DNA from: Acidobacteriota bacterium
GTDB taxonomy: Bacteria; Acidobacteriota; Thermoanaerobaculia; Multivoradales; J023
Direction of reading: 5' to 3'
Length of the DNA: 64,000 bases
Assembly (NCBI GenBank): GCA_029263315.1
Contig: JAJCXR010000040.1
Span: forward strand, 124,001-188,000
This document shows positions 45,964 through 54,280 of this stretch, in pieces. The notes below the pieces were generated by a model that was given only the letters and a program-made list of their open reading frames with translations, made no database searches and was not told the origin of the DNA. Made by a program: the position numbers and the translations under genes. Positions within the stretch are counted from its first letter, which is position 1. Every line of letters begins with the position of its first letter.

Positions 45964-46875
45964 TCAGCCGTTTGGTTTCGGCCCAGGGAAGGCCGGTCGC
46001 AACCGACTCTCGAAGACTCGGCGACGGCCGGTTGTCGGATCGTCGAAGCTCAGTCGCTTGGCCACCAAGCCGAGGGGCTGAGCCAGGTCGTCCGCCGCCT
46101 CGGGCAAGAGCTGGGGATAGAGGCGATCGTGCACAATCGGCCAACCCAGGCTCGCCATGTGAAGCCGCAGCTGGTGGGTCTTGCCGCTCTCGGGACGCAG
46201 CTCGAAGCGGCCCCAGCCGTCCCGCCAGTCGTCGAGCGCGATGGCGGTGACGGCGTTGGCCTCGCCCGCTGCTTCCTGCATGCGAAAGAAAGGCGTCCCG
46301 GGGACGATACGGCTGGCCACCCGCCACCTCCGTGGTTGCGGCGGCGGATCCGGCACCGCCGCCACCGCTTCATAGAGCCGCTGCATGGTATTGCGGGCCA
46401 AGAGCCCGCCGTAGACGGAGCGTACCTCGGAGCTCCGGGAGAGCATGACGAGGCCCGAGGTCGCACGGTCCAGACGATGGATCGGCGACAAACCCTCGAT
46501 GCCGAGCTGGGCTTCCAGGCGGTAGAGCAGGCAGCTCTTGACGAACCGTCCCCCCGGTGTCACCGGCATGAACGGAGGTTTATCGGCCACCACGAGGTGC
46601 TCGTCGCAGTGAACGATGACGATCTTCTCCGAGCCGACCGGCTCCTCCTCCACTTCACGAAAATAGGCCACCCGCTGATGGGCCACAAACGGCGCATCGA
46701 CGGCCAATGCCCGGCCATCGGCCGTGGTCACCAATCCGTCCGCCATGCGCTGCTCCCAAACCGGCCGAGGAATTCTCGGAAAGCGCTCCCCCAACCAATC
46801 CAACAGGGTGGCAGGAGGATCTGTCAGGGGTGGTACGTGCACCCAGGAAGGGCGTGGGGCTCGGCTGTTGGCCAA
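45964..46875 (-). CDS. RluA-family pseudouridine synthase
   Basis: RNA-modifying enzyme of 303 residues that isomerises uridine to pseudouridine in rRNA or tRNA. The catalytic motif is HRLDRATSGLVML (the aspartate attacks the base), preceded by VVADKPPFMPVTPGG and followed by the late RPESGKTHQLRLHMASLG motif. An S4-like N-terminal region (about 1-75) is suggested by 'RIPRPVWEQRMADGLV'. The product resembles the RluA/RluC branch; the target site cannot be inferred. The gene lies five bases after the alpha/beta hydrolase gene, last in the run that starts with trpC. Confidence 0.9.
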   Translation of the reverse strand: MANSRAPRPSWVHVPPLTDPPATLLDWLGERFPRIPRPVWEQRMADGLVTTADGRALAVDAPFVAHQRVAYFREVEEEPVGSEKIVIVHCDEHLVVADKPPFMPVTPGGRFVKSCLLYRLEAQLGIEGLSPIHRLDRATSGLVMLSRSSEVRSVYGGLLARNTMQRLYEAVAAVPDPPPQPRRWRVASRIVPGTPFFRMQEAAGEANAVTAIALDDWRDGWGRFELRPESGKTHQLRLHMASLGWPIVHDRLYPQLLPEAADDLAQPLGLVAKRLSFDDPTTGRRRVFESRLRPAFPGPKPNG

Positions 46876-46880
46876 CCGCT

Positions 46881-47582
46881 CTACTCGCCTAGTAGATCAG
46901 CCAAGAACCTGCTGGCCGCTTCGTAGAATGGCGGCTCCCAATCATGGCCACCGTCGAAGACACAGCTTTCGACGGCGATGCCATGCCGCGCTAAGACTTC
47001 CATGTCCCGCTCCATCTTGTCTTCGCTGTACCAAGCATCTTGGGTGCCGCGTCCCAGCAGCACCGGCGGAAAAGCCGGCAGCTCACCGGCGCCGACCTCC
47101 GGTGGCACGTCCCCCGCCAGGGCGATGAGGCCGTGGCATGGGTGGCCGCAGCGGGCGGCGGCCCGGTAGGCCATGGCGACCCCTTGCGAGAAACCACTGA
47201 AAACCAGCCGACCATGTTGTGGGAGCTGCTGCTTCAAGCTGTCGATCACCGACGCCACGTAGCGGATGTTGTCGACGATGGCCTGCTCGCGGTCTTGGGC
47301 CGTCATCCAGCAAGCGACGACCTCCCCCTTGCGGGTGTAGAAGGGATGCAGGGCTTCGACGGCGCACAGCAGCCATCGCTCACTGCCGACAATGCCTTCC
47401 AGCTTGGTCAGGTGGTCGTCGGCCTTCTCGCCATAGCCGTGGAATCCAACCAGCATCGGCGGCTGCGGACCGCACTCGCTACCAAGGCGCACCAAATAAC
47501 GTCCGTGCACCAGAGTTGCCTGGTGACGGATCTCCCGGCGCTCCAAGCCGCCGCGCTCGGCGGCCGATGGTGCCTGGCTCAT
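46881..47582 (-). CDS. Alpha/beta hydrolase, carboxylesterase/phospholipase type
   Basis: Serine hydrolase of 233 residues in the YpfH/carboxylesterase (Abhydrolase_2) group. The nucleophile elbow is GFSQG, the oxyanion region GFHGYGEK, the acid in LGRGTQDAWYSED and the histidine in GGHDWEPP. No signal peptide, so it is cytoplasmic, with an ester or thioester of unknown identity as substrate. The start ATG 47582 overlaps the stop of the amidohydrolase gene (ATGA); the frame is open 90 bases further but coupling argues for this start. Confidence 0.85.
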   Translation of the reverse strand: MSQAPSAAERGGLERREIRHQATLVHGRYLVRLGSECGPQPPMLVGFHGYGEKADDHLTKLEGIVGSERWLLCAVEALHPFYTRKGEVVACWMTAQDREQAIVDNIRYVASVIDSLKQQLPQHGRLVFSGFSQGVAMAYRAAARCGHPCHGLIALAGDVPPEVGAGELPAFPPVLLGRGTQDAWYSEDKMERDMEVLARHGIAVESCVFDGGHDWEPPFYEAASRFLADLLGE

Positions 47583-48427
47583 CGGGGTTGTCCGTCCGTC
47601 GACAACCAATCTGCGTAGAGCTCGGGACGGCGATGTTGCAAAAAGAGCTGTCGCGCTGGCGAGTCGGCACATTGGCCGAGATCGATCTCCGCCAACACCA
47701 AGTCGTCTTCGAGCTTTTTGCCCCGCGTCACCACCCGTCCTCGGGGATCGACGACAAAAGATTCACCGCTGAAGGTCAGGGTGTCCTCGATGCCGGTGCG
47801 GTTGCACAGGGCAGCGAAGTAGCCGTTGTGAAACGCCATCACCCGGACCTCCGCTTCGTATAGCCCTTCCGGCCACTCGTCCAAGGTCCCGGCCTGGGGA
47901 ATGACCACCAAGTCCGCCCCCGCCAGGGCCAAGGCCCGCATGTACTCGGGGAAGTGACGGTCGTAGCAAATGGAAACCCCGATGCGACCGGCGGCGGTGT
48001 CATAGACCGGCGCCCCTGTGTCGCCGGGGTGGTAGTAGTCCTGCTCGTAAAAACCTTCGTACTGGGTGATGTGCACCATGCGGGTGACTCCGAGCAGCTC
48101 ACCGTCGGCGTCGAACACCGGCGAGCTGTCGAAACAACGCCCCTCGGCATCCACCTCATAGAGGTTGAAGACGGTGACCAGGCCATGCTCCTTTGCCTTG
48201 GCGGCAATTTGATCGCAGGTAGGCCCCGGGATGGGTTCCGCCAGCTCCTCCGGTGGACGGTCGCATTCTTGGCGGCGGCAGGCGGGAAAAAAACGATCGA
48301 GTGCTACTTCCGGAAAGACCACCAGATCGGCCCCGGCGGCTGCGGCCTGGTCCATCATCCGGAGCGCCCGTTGTAGATTCTCGGCCCGGTCTTCGCCGGA
48401 GCTCATTTGAGCCAGCGCAAGTTTCAT
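47579..48427 (-). CDS. Carbon-nitrogen hydrolase (nitrilase superfamily)
   Basis: Amidohydrolase of 282 residues close to the N-carbamoylputrescine amidase / beta-ureidopropionase branch. Catalytic Glu40 (VVFPEVAL) and Cys154 (ICYDRHFPE) are present. The position of the usual catalytic lysine (RKxH) reads RMVH with Met117, so either this subfamily uses another residue or the activity is altered. The block EGLYEAEVRVMAFHNGYF is typical of a branch of unassigned hydrolases. It lies 27 bases after trpA and overlaps the following hydrolase gene by four bases. The substrate is unknown; with trp neighbours an indole-type amide or nitrile is conceivable but unproven. Confidence 0.87.
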   Translation of the reverse strand: MKLALAQMSSGEDRAENLQRALRMMDQAAAAGADLVVFPEVALDRFFPACRRQECDRPPEELAEPIPGPTCDQIAAKAKEHGLVTVFNLYEVDAEGRCFDSSPVFDADGELLGVTRMVHITQYEGFYEQDYYHPGDTGAPVYDTAAGRIGVSICYDRHFPEYMRALALAGADLVVIPQAGTLDEWPEGLYEAEVRVMAFHNGYFAALCNRTGIEDTLTFSGESFVVDPRGRVVTRGKKLEDDLVLAEIDLGQCADSPARQLFLQHRRPELYADWLSTDGQPR

Positions 48428-48454
48428 GCTCTCTCCCTCAGCGCAGTATTTTTC

Positions 48455-49249
48455 TCAGCGTAGTGGCGCCGTCAACTGACGAACCCGTTCTTCGAGAACC
48501 GCCGCCAGCCGGGGGCTGGCCCCATGCTCGGCCACCAACTTGACCAGGGCGCTACCCACCACCACACCGTCGGCCACCTTGGCCACCGCCGCCACTTGCT
48601 CAGGGGTGTTGATGCCAAAACCCACCGCCAGGGGGTGATGCAGCTTACGACGCAGGCGGCGGGCCTGTTTCACCAGCTCCTTGGGCAGCGCCCCTTGATC
48701 GCCGGTGACACCGGTGCGCGACACGTAGTAGACAAAACCCGTCGAGCTCGCTTGCACTTTGGCGATGCGATCGCGGGTGCTGGTGGGGGCCAACAGGAAG
48801 ATGGTGTCCAGGTTGTGCTGGCGCATGGCTTGGATGAACTCGCCTGCCTCGTCCGGCGGCAGATCGACGCAAAGGACGCCGTCGACCCCCGACGAGGCTG
48901 CCTGCTCGGCGAAGTTCTCGACACCGCGCACATGGATCGGGTTGTAGTAGGTGAAGAGCACCACCGGCACGCCCAATCGATCCCGCTGCCGGGCGACCAA
49001 GCGCAAGATGCCCGACAGGCTAGTACCGGCCTCCAAGGCGCGCACCGAGGCGCTCTGGATGACCGGCCCATCGGCGATTGGATCGCTGAACGGCACACCC
49101 AACTCGATGATGTCTGCCCCGCCCATGACCAAGGCTTGGAGCAGCGAGCCGGTGGTCTGCAAGTTGGGATCTCCGGCGGACAGGAAGGGGATGAACGCCG
49201 CCCGCTTGTCGCGGCGGCACTCGGCGAAAACTTCACTGATGGCACTCAC
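48455..49249 (-). CDS. trpA: Tryptophan synthase alpha chain
   Basis: Cleaves indole-3-glycerol phosphate to indole and glyceraldehyde 3-phosphate and passes indole to TrpB. The product has 264 residues, the usual length. Catalytic glutamate in IIELGVPFSDPIADGP, aspartate in VDGVLCVDLPPDEA, phosphate-binding GFGINTPEQ and VVGSALV. The start is GTG 49249 with GAGGAG eight bases upstream; the frame stays open 270 bases further, but those codons encode nothing TrpA-like. The gap to trpB is 136 bases, longer than elsewhere in the cluster, and holds a small GTGGC/GCCAC hairpin. Confidence 0.95.
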   Translation of the reverse strand: MSAISEVFAECRRDKRAAFIPFLSAGDPNLQTTGSLLQALVMGGADIIELGVPFSDPIADGPVIQSASVRALEAGTSLSGILRLVARQRDRLGVPVVLFTYYNPIHVRGVENFAEQAASSGVDGVLCVDLPPDEAGEFIQAMRQHNLDTIFLLAPTSTRDRIAKVQASSTGFVYYVSRTGVTGDQGALPKELVKQARRLRRKLHHPLAVGFGINTPEQVAAVAKVADGVVVGSALVKLVAEHGASPRLAAVLEERVRQLTAPLR

Positions 49250-49385
49250 GCTGACATCTCCTCGGGGACTGCAACTCCATGGCGTGGCAGGGCCACTCCA
49301 TGGCTGGGTAAAGGCGCTGACACGAGCCGCAGCAAGGGCTGGGACTGGAAGGGACGGGACCCACCAACAGAAGAGGCATCCGGCA

Positions 49386-50675
49386 TCATCGCTGACCGCC
49401 CCTCGGCGTTCCCCACTTGTGCACCGCCGGGTGAACGGAGACCCCGGCGATCTCGGGATCCACGGCATCGTCTTGATGCTCTGCCAAATACTCGAGCACC
49501 GACTCCACATCCTTGTCACCGCGGCCGGAAAGGTTGATCAAGACGATATCCCGCTTCGGCAGATGGGGCACGATCTTGGCGGCATGGGCGATGGCATGGG
49601 CGCTCTCCAGCGCCGGCAGCAGCCCCTCCGTTTCCGACAGCAGCTGAAAACCGGCAATGGCCTCGGCGTCGCTGACGTGGGTGTATTCGACCCGTCCCAG
49701 ATCTCGCAACAGGACATGCTCCGGGCCGACGGCCGGGTAATCGAGACCGGCGGACACCGAGTGGGTGGCGGCGATCTGCCCCTCCCTATCCTGCAGGACC
49801 ATCGTCCGGGTACCGTGCAGCACCCCCAGGCTTCCGCCATCGAAACGGGCCGCATGCTCACCCAAGGTTTCGCCGCGTCCCCCGCCTTCGACACCGATCA
49901 GCCGCACTTTGCGGTCCTCGATGAATGCGGTGAACAGGCCGATAGCATTGCTGCCACCGCCGACGCAAGCCATGGCCACATCGGGCGAGTAGGTTCCCGC
50001 CTGTTTCTTCAGCTGGCGACGCGCCTCGTCGCCGATGACGCGATGAAAGTCCCGCACCATGCGCGGGTAGGGGTCCGGTCCCAGCACCGAACCCAAAATG
50101 TAATGGGTATTGCGAACGTTGGTGACCCAGTCCCGCAGGGATTCGTTGATCGCATCCTTGAGGGTACGGCTGCCGGACTCGACGGGCACCACCTCGGCGC
50201 CGAGGAGGCGCATGCGGTCGACATTGAGCCGTTGGCGGCGGCAGTCCTCCGCCCCCATATACACCGTGCAGCTCAACCCCATGAGGGCCGAGGCGGTGGC
50301 GGTGGCGACGCCGTGCTGCCCGGCTCCGGTTTCGGCGATCACCCGCTCTTTTCCCATGGTCTTGGCCAACAGGGCCTGGCCGAGGGCATTATTGAGCTTG
50401 TGGGCGCCGGTATGGAGCAAATCCTCACGCTTTAGGTAGACGCGGGCACCCCCCAGCTTTTCCGTCAGCCGCGAGGCAAAATAGAGCGGCGTCGGGCGCC
50501 CGGCGTAGTGGGCCAAGATGTCCCGCAGCTCATTGCGAAAGGTACGTTTGCGACTCCAGCGATTGTAGGCAGCACTGAGCTCCGCCAAAGGAGCCATCAA
50601 GGTCTCGGGGACAAAACGCCCGCCGTAGGGGCCAAAGTAGCCCTGCGCATCGGGTCGTAGTAATGCTCTAGCCAT
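49386..50675 (-). CDS. trpB: Tryptophan synthase beta chain
   Basis: PLP enzyme of 429 residues that condenses indole with serine to tryptophan. PLP-lysine motif [25 protein letters not shown] (catalytic Glu in the preceding ET), the phosphate-cup GGGSNAIG and the cation-site region are all present. The start overlaps the end of trpF by eight bases. It is the TrpB1 type that works with TrpA. No anomalies. Confidence 0.97.
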   Translation of the reverse strand: MARALLRPDAQGYFGPYGGRFVPETLMAPLAELSAAYNRWSRKRTFRNELRDILAHYAGRPTPLYFASRLTEKLGGARVYLKREDLLHTGAHKLNNALGQALLAKTMGKERVIAETGAGQHGVATATASALMGLSCTVYMGAEDCRRQRLNVDRMRLLGAEVVPVESGSRTLKDAINESLRDWVTNVRNTHYILGSVLGPDPYPRMVRDFHRVIGDEARRQLKKQAGTYSPDVAMACVGGGSNAIGLFTAFIEDRKVRLIGVEGGGRGETLGEHAARFDGGSLGVLHGTRTMVLQDREGQIAATHSVSAGLDYPAVGPEHVLLRDLGRVEYTHVSDAEAIAGFQLLSETEGLLPALESAHAIAHAAKIVPHLPKRDIVLINLSGRGDKDVESVLEYLAEHQDDAVDPEIAGVSVHPAVHKWGTPRGGQR

Positions 50676-51348
50676 GTTGTATCTCCTCGAAGAGCTGCCG
50701 TAGCAGCTGCGGATCTTTGTGTCCGGGGGTACGTTCGACTCCGGAGCAGAGATCTATCCCCCAAGGCCCTGCGGCCTCGATCGCCTGCCGCGCATTGCCG
50801 GGCCCCAGGCCCCCGGCAATGAATAGGCGCCTGTCCATTGTTGCATCGCCGGCCCGTCGCAGCGAAGCGAAATCCCAGGATTCTCCGCTGCCACCATAGA
50901 GTTGGGGATGCCGTGAGTCCACCAACCAACCCCAAACATTCTCCCATCCCAACAGCTCTTCGCGGTCGAGCTCGTCTTGGACGCGAAAGGCTTTCAGGGC
51001 GCAGTCGGCGTAGGGGGCAACCTGTTCGATGGTTTCGTCACCGTGGAATTGCAGTAAATCGAGGCCGACGGTCTGCCGTGCCGCCCGCAGCGTCTCGTCA
51101 TCGGCATTGACGAAGACCCCCACCAACGGCAAGGTCGGCCGCTCTCGGCGCACCGCCTCGGCGATCTCCAGGGCCTTGGTCAAGGATACATAGCGGGGGC
51201 TGGGGGGATAGAAGTTGAGCCCCAAATAGTCGGCTCCGAGATCCACCGCCAACAAGGCGTCGTCTACCGTCGTGACGCCACAGACTTTGACCCGCGGCCG
51301 CGATGAGGCGATGGCGTCTCCGTCCCCCGAAGCTGCTGACTGGGTCAT
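50668..51348 (-). CDS. trpF: Phosphoribosylanthranilate isomerase
   Basis: Third-step enzyme of tryptophan synthesis (Amadori rearrangement of N-(5'-phosphoribosyl)anthranilate). The 226 residues show the catalytic cysteine in [12 protein letters not shown], '[17 protein letters not shown]', the QFHGDE block, the catalytic aspartate in LVDSRHP and phosphate-binding [10 protein letters not shown] and DLCSGVE. I take ATG 51348; an upstream start at 51390 adds 14 residues of no family character. The usual length is about 205; the excess is an N-terminal Ser/Ala-rich lead. The end overlaps trpB. Confidence 0.94.
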   Translation of the reverse strand: MTQSAASGDGDAIASSRPRVKVCGVTTVDDALLAVDLGADYLGLNFYPPSPRYVSLTKALEIAEAVRRERPTLPLVGVFVNADDETLRAARQTVGLDLLQFHGDETIEQVAPYADCALKAFRVQDELDREELLGWENVWGWLVDSRHPQLYGGSGESWDFASLRRAGDATMDRRLFIAGGLGPGNARQAIEAAGPWGIDLCSGVERTPGHKDPQLLRQLFEEIQHG

Positions 51349-51427
51349 CGTCTTACATCCATGGCGAGACAAAGCGAGACCTCGAGGCATGGCGAAACAT
51401 CGAGGCGATGATTGTCTTGCGCCGCCC

Positions 51428-52213
51428 TCAACCGCCGCACAGCTCGTTCAGCTTGGCGGCGGGGTCATCGGCGGTGACCAAGGCTTCGCCGATCAAGTAG
51501 GCGTCGTAACCGGCGCTGCGCAGCATGCCCAAGTCGGAGGCCGAGTGGATACCGCTCTCGGCGACCTTGAGGGCTCCGGTGGGCAAGCTGTGCAACAGGG
51601 CCAAGGAGGTCGAGAGCTCGACCTCGAAGGTGCGCAGGTTGCGATTGTTGACCCCCACGAGCTCCCAGATCTCGTTGCCGAGCTTGCCGATGTCGGACAG
51701 GTCATGGGTTTCGATGAGCGGCACCAGACCGTGCTGTCGAGCCAAGCGGGCGTATTGCAGGAGCTCTTCCGGGCTGTAGAGACAAGCCATCAGCAGGATG
51801 GCGCTGGCCCCGGCCCGTTTTGCCCAATGGAGCTGAAGGGGATCGACGATGAAGTCCTTGGCGATGGCCGGTAGACCGGACGCCTCATGACAAACCGCCA
51901 GCAGCTCATAGCTGCCATGAAAGAAATCCGGCTCCACCACCACCGATAGGGCGGCGGCACCGTGCTCCTTGTACAGGCGGGCCAGCTTCAGGGGCTCCAT
52001 GCGGTCCGCCAGGGTGCCCAGGCTGGGGGAGCCCATCTTGATCTCGGCGATCACGGCGCTGCCCCGCTTGTCGTTGAGGGCCCCGAGAAACGGGTTGTTG
52101 CCCGCCGACTGGATGTTGGCGCTGCGGGATGGCTCGGTGTAGGTCTGCTTGGCGCGAGCCTCAGCGAGGCGCTGGCGTCGCTTGTCGACGATTTTCTTCA
52201 GGATATCGCTCAC
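51428..52213 (-). CDS. trpC: Indole-3-glycerol phosphate synthase
   Basis: Closes the indole ring from CdRP. The 261 residues fit the family. Catalytic lysine in VIAEIKMGSPS, second lysine in AIAKDFIVDP, 'LVGVNNRNL' and AESGIHSASDL are visible. The GTG start at 52213 has AGAGGAG seven bases upstream. It is the first of four trp genes (C-F-B-A). A promoter 20-50 bases upstream is listed separately; no attenuator-like leader peptide with Trp codons was found before it. Confidence 0.96.
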   Translation of the reverse strand: MSDILKKIVDKRRQRLAEARAKQTYTEPSRSANIQSAGNNPFLGALNDKRGSAVIAEIKMGSPSLGTLADRMEPLKLARLYKEHGAAALSVVVEPDFFHGSYELLAVCHEASGLPAIAKDFIVDPLQLHWAKRAGASAILLMACLYSPEELLQYARLARQHGLVPLIETHDLSDIGKLGNEIWELVGVNNRNLRTFEVELSTSLALLHSLPTGALKVAESGIHSASDLGMLRSAGYDAYLIGEALVTADDPAAKLNELCGG

Positions 52214-52232
52214 TGCTTGTCTCCTCTGGGCA

Positions 52233-52261
52233 AGAATAACCGAACACCCCGTGAGGGTCTA
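52233..52261 (-). promoter_or_regulatory. Candidate promoter of trpC operon
   Basis: TAGACC (52261-52256), a 17-base spacer and TATTCT (52238-52233) on the minus strand, 20 bases before the trpC GTG start. No operator-like palindrome is evident. Confidence 0.45.
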
Positions 52262-52313
52262 TCAGTCTCTGGCAAAAGTCGAGCCGCGCTGTAAGCAGCC
52301 CTATTCCGCCAGC

Positions 52314-54158
52314 TCAGCGTTGCAAAATCTGGTTCCCCTGCCCCGACGGGGCCGAGTTGTTTTCCGGGGTGCTGGTTTCGTCATGCCAGAAGCCCTGGGC
52401 CTCCAGCTGGCGGCTGAAACTGCCGGGCAGGACCCAAAGATGCTGTTGATACCCGAGAGAGATGCGCGGCATCCGTTCACTGCCCAACAAACGGGCCCCC
52501 TCATGCCGTTCGGAGAGCTCGAGATCATGACTCAATACCAAATCCCCCGGCGGGGCTTTGTGCAGACGACGTCTGAAGACGGAGAATCGGTACTCCGGCA
52601 AGAAATACGACAGGTTGTAGTAATGGAAGTGGTAGACCTTACCCAGCGGCTCGACCAAGATGACGCGGCGGGGCGGATCGAGCTGGCGCACCAGATTGGC
52701 CAAGGAGTGTTGCTGTGCCGTAGCAGCGGCCCGGGGGCGCCAAGACCCTTCGAGGGTCACCGCCGTCGAGAGCAGAAAGAAAGTGCCCAGCGCCACCATG
52801 CCAAGACGCCAACGCCAACGGAACAACAGGACAAACAGCCCCATCAGCCCCAGCAGAACCGCCGTCGGACGTAGGATGCCAACCCCCAAGGGCACATTGA
52901 AAATCGGCAAGCCGGAGGCATTGAAACTGTAGGCGACCCCCATCTGCAGCGTCCACGCCCGGTCGATCACCCCCGCCGCCAGGACCGTCACCCCGGCCGC
53001 CGCCACGACGGCAACCCCACGCCAGCCGACCGCCAGCGACTCCTGCGATCGCCTCGCCAGAGTCCGCACGGCCAGCAAGGCGACCAGCAAGACCGGCAGT
53101 AGAACCCCTTCGCTGTAGCGTCCATACACCATGTGGGTGAGCTGGGCTTCGGGACGCTGCGCCAAGAAGATGACCGACACCATCAAAACACTGCCGACCG
53201 ATCCGATCAAGAACCACCAAAACATCTTGGGCCCGCGGCTGGAGGTGGCATGCTTCGGGAGATGCCATGCCTCCAGGCAGCGCAAGCCTAGGCCGAGCAA
53301 TAAACAACCGCCGGTGGCCAGCATCAAGTACCAGAGGTGCCCGGCGGCCGTGTGCACCAGGGCATCGGGCATGCCCGCCGCCTGGCTGAAGTACTCACTG
53401 CTCCGGGCTCCGGTGTGCCACCGGGAACCCGGCACCTCAACGAAGTGCAACAGGGCAAAAACGAGACCACCGATCGATAGCGAGGCAAGCCAACCCCAAC
53501 CCTTGATGGGGGCTCGTAGCTGCGACCAGCCGACCAGCAAGCACACGGCAATGGCGCAGGCAAGGATGCCGAGGGCCCTTTCGTGCACGTAATAGAGAAA
53601 CACCGTCAGCGCCGAGAAGCTTGCCCAATCCCACCAGCGTTGCGTCTCCAAAGCCCGGTGGAGCAACAACGTCGAACCGACAAAGGCGGGAATAAATGCG
53701 TTCTCGCTCATCGCCGTCGTAGCGTAGAGCAGGACGGCGGGATAACAGGACAGGACACCCGCCAACAGCCCATGATCCAAGGGCGCCAGATCCGGCGCCA
53801 GACGCCTGGCCAGCAGAAAGAGCATCGGATAGAGCGCCGTCGTCAGCAGGGCATTGATCACCTGCACCCAGGCAAACCCCCCTAGCGGGCTGGCGTCGAT
53901 CCAAAAGGCAGGCAGGAGGAGCAGGGAGTACCCGATCTTGTAAGGATCGCGGCCGGTGGGGTCCACCAAGCCTTGCCCCGTCGCCAGGTATCGGGCATTG
54001 CCCAGATAGACCAGCTCGTCCCCCTTCTGTGGCACCTCGACGGTCCCGGCCAAGGCCCAATGTAGCCCAAAAAGCACGGCGCACGGCAACACCCACTGAC
54101 CCACCAATCGCACCAGGGACGAGGTGGGTCTTGGACGGCGGTGTCCGGGATCGGTCAA
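52314..54158 (-). CDS. Polytopic membrane protein, glycosyltransferase-39/ArnT-like
   Basis: Membrane protein of about 614 residues with roughly a dozen hydrophobic helices. After the first helix an acidic loop reads 'VPQKGDELVYLGNARYLATG', similar to the first-loop aspartate region of GT-C lipid-dependent glycosyltransferases (ArnT/PMT type). A soluble C-terminal domain follows the last helix. It likely transfers a sugar from a polyprenyl-phosphate donor on the periplasmic side, but the resemblance is general. The start TTG 54158 has AGGAGG six bases upstream; a TTG eight codons earlier has no such site. Divergent from the sulfatase-like gene. Confidence 0.7.
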   Translation of the reverse strand: MTDPGHRRPRPTSSLVRLVGQWVLPCAVLFGLHWALAGTVEVPQKGDELVYLGNARYLATGQGLVDPTGRDPYKIGYSLLLLPAFWIDASPLGGFAWVQVINALLTTALYPMLFLLARRLAPDLAPLDHGLLAGVLSCYPAVLLYATTAMSENAFIPAFVGSTLLLHRALETQRWWDWASFSALTVFLYYVHERALGILACAIAVCLLVGWSQLRAPIKGWGWLASLSIGGLVFALLHFVEVPGSRWHTGARSSEYFSQAAGMPDALVHTAAGHLWYLMLATGGCLLLGLGLRCLEAWHLPKHATSSRGPKMFWWFLIGSVGSVLMVSVIFLAQRPEAQLTHMVYGRYSEGVLLPVLLVALLAVRTLARRSQESLAVGWRGVAVVAAAGVTVLAAGVIDRAWTLQMGVAYSFNASGLPIFNVPLGVGILRPTAVLLGLMGLFVLLFRWRWRLGMVALGTFFLLSTAVTLEGSWRPRAAATAQQHSLANLVRQLDPPRRVILVEPLGKVYHFHYYNLSYFLPEYRFSVFRRRLHKAPPGDLVLSHDLELSERHEGARLLGSERMPRISLGYQQHLWVLPGSFSRQLEAQGFWHDETSTPENNSAPSGQGNQILQR

Positions 54159-54280
54159 GGGTAACCTCCTAAAACCGGGCAAGGGGCGGGTTGGCGGAAA
54201 ACATGGCGAGACCTGGCGCCGGACGAGTCCATTAGTCTATGTTAGTTTCCCTCACCTTCACGAAGAGGTCCACCTAGATC

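Noticed and set aside
52214-52313. trp attenuator leader before trpC
   Set aside because: No short ORF with consecutive Trp codons and no alternative hairpins with a U-tract were found.
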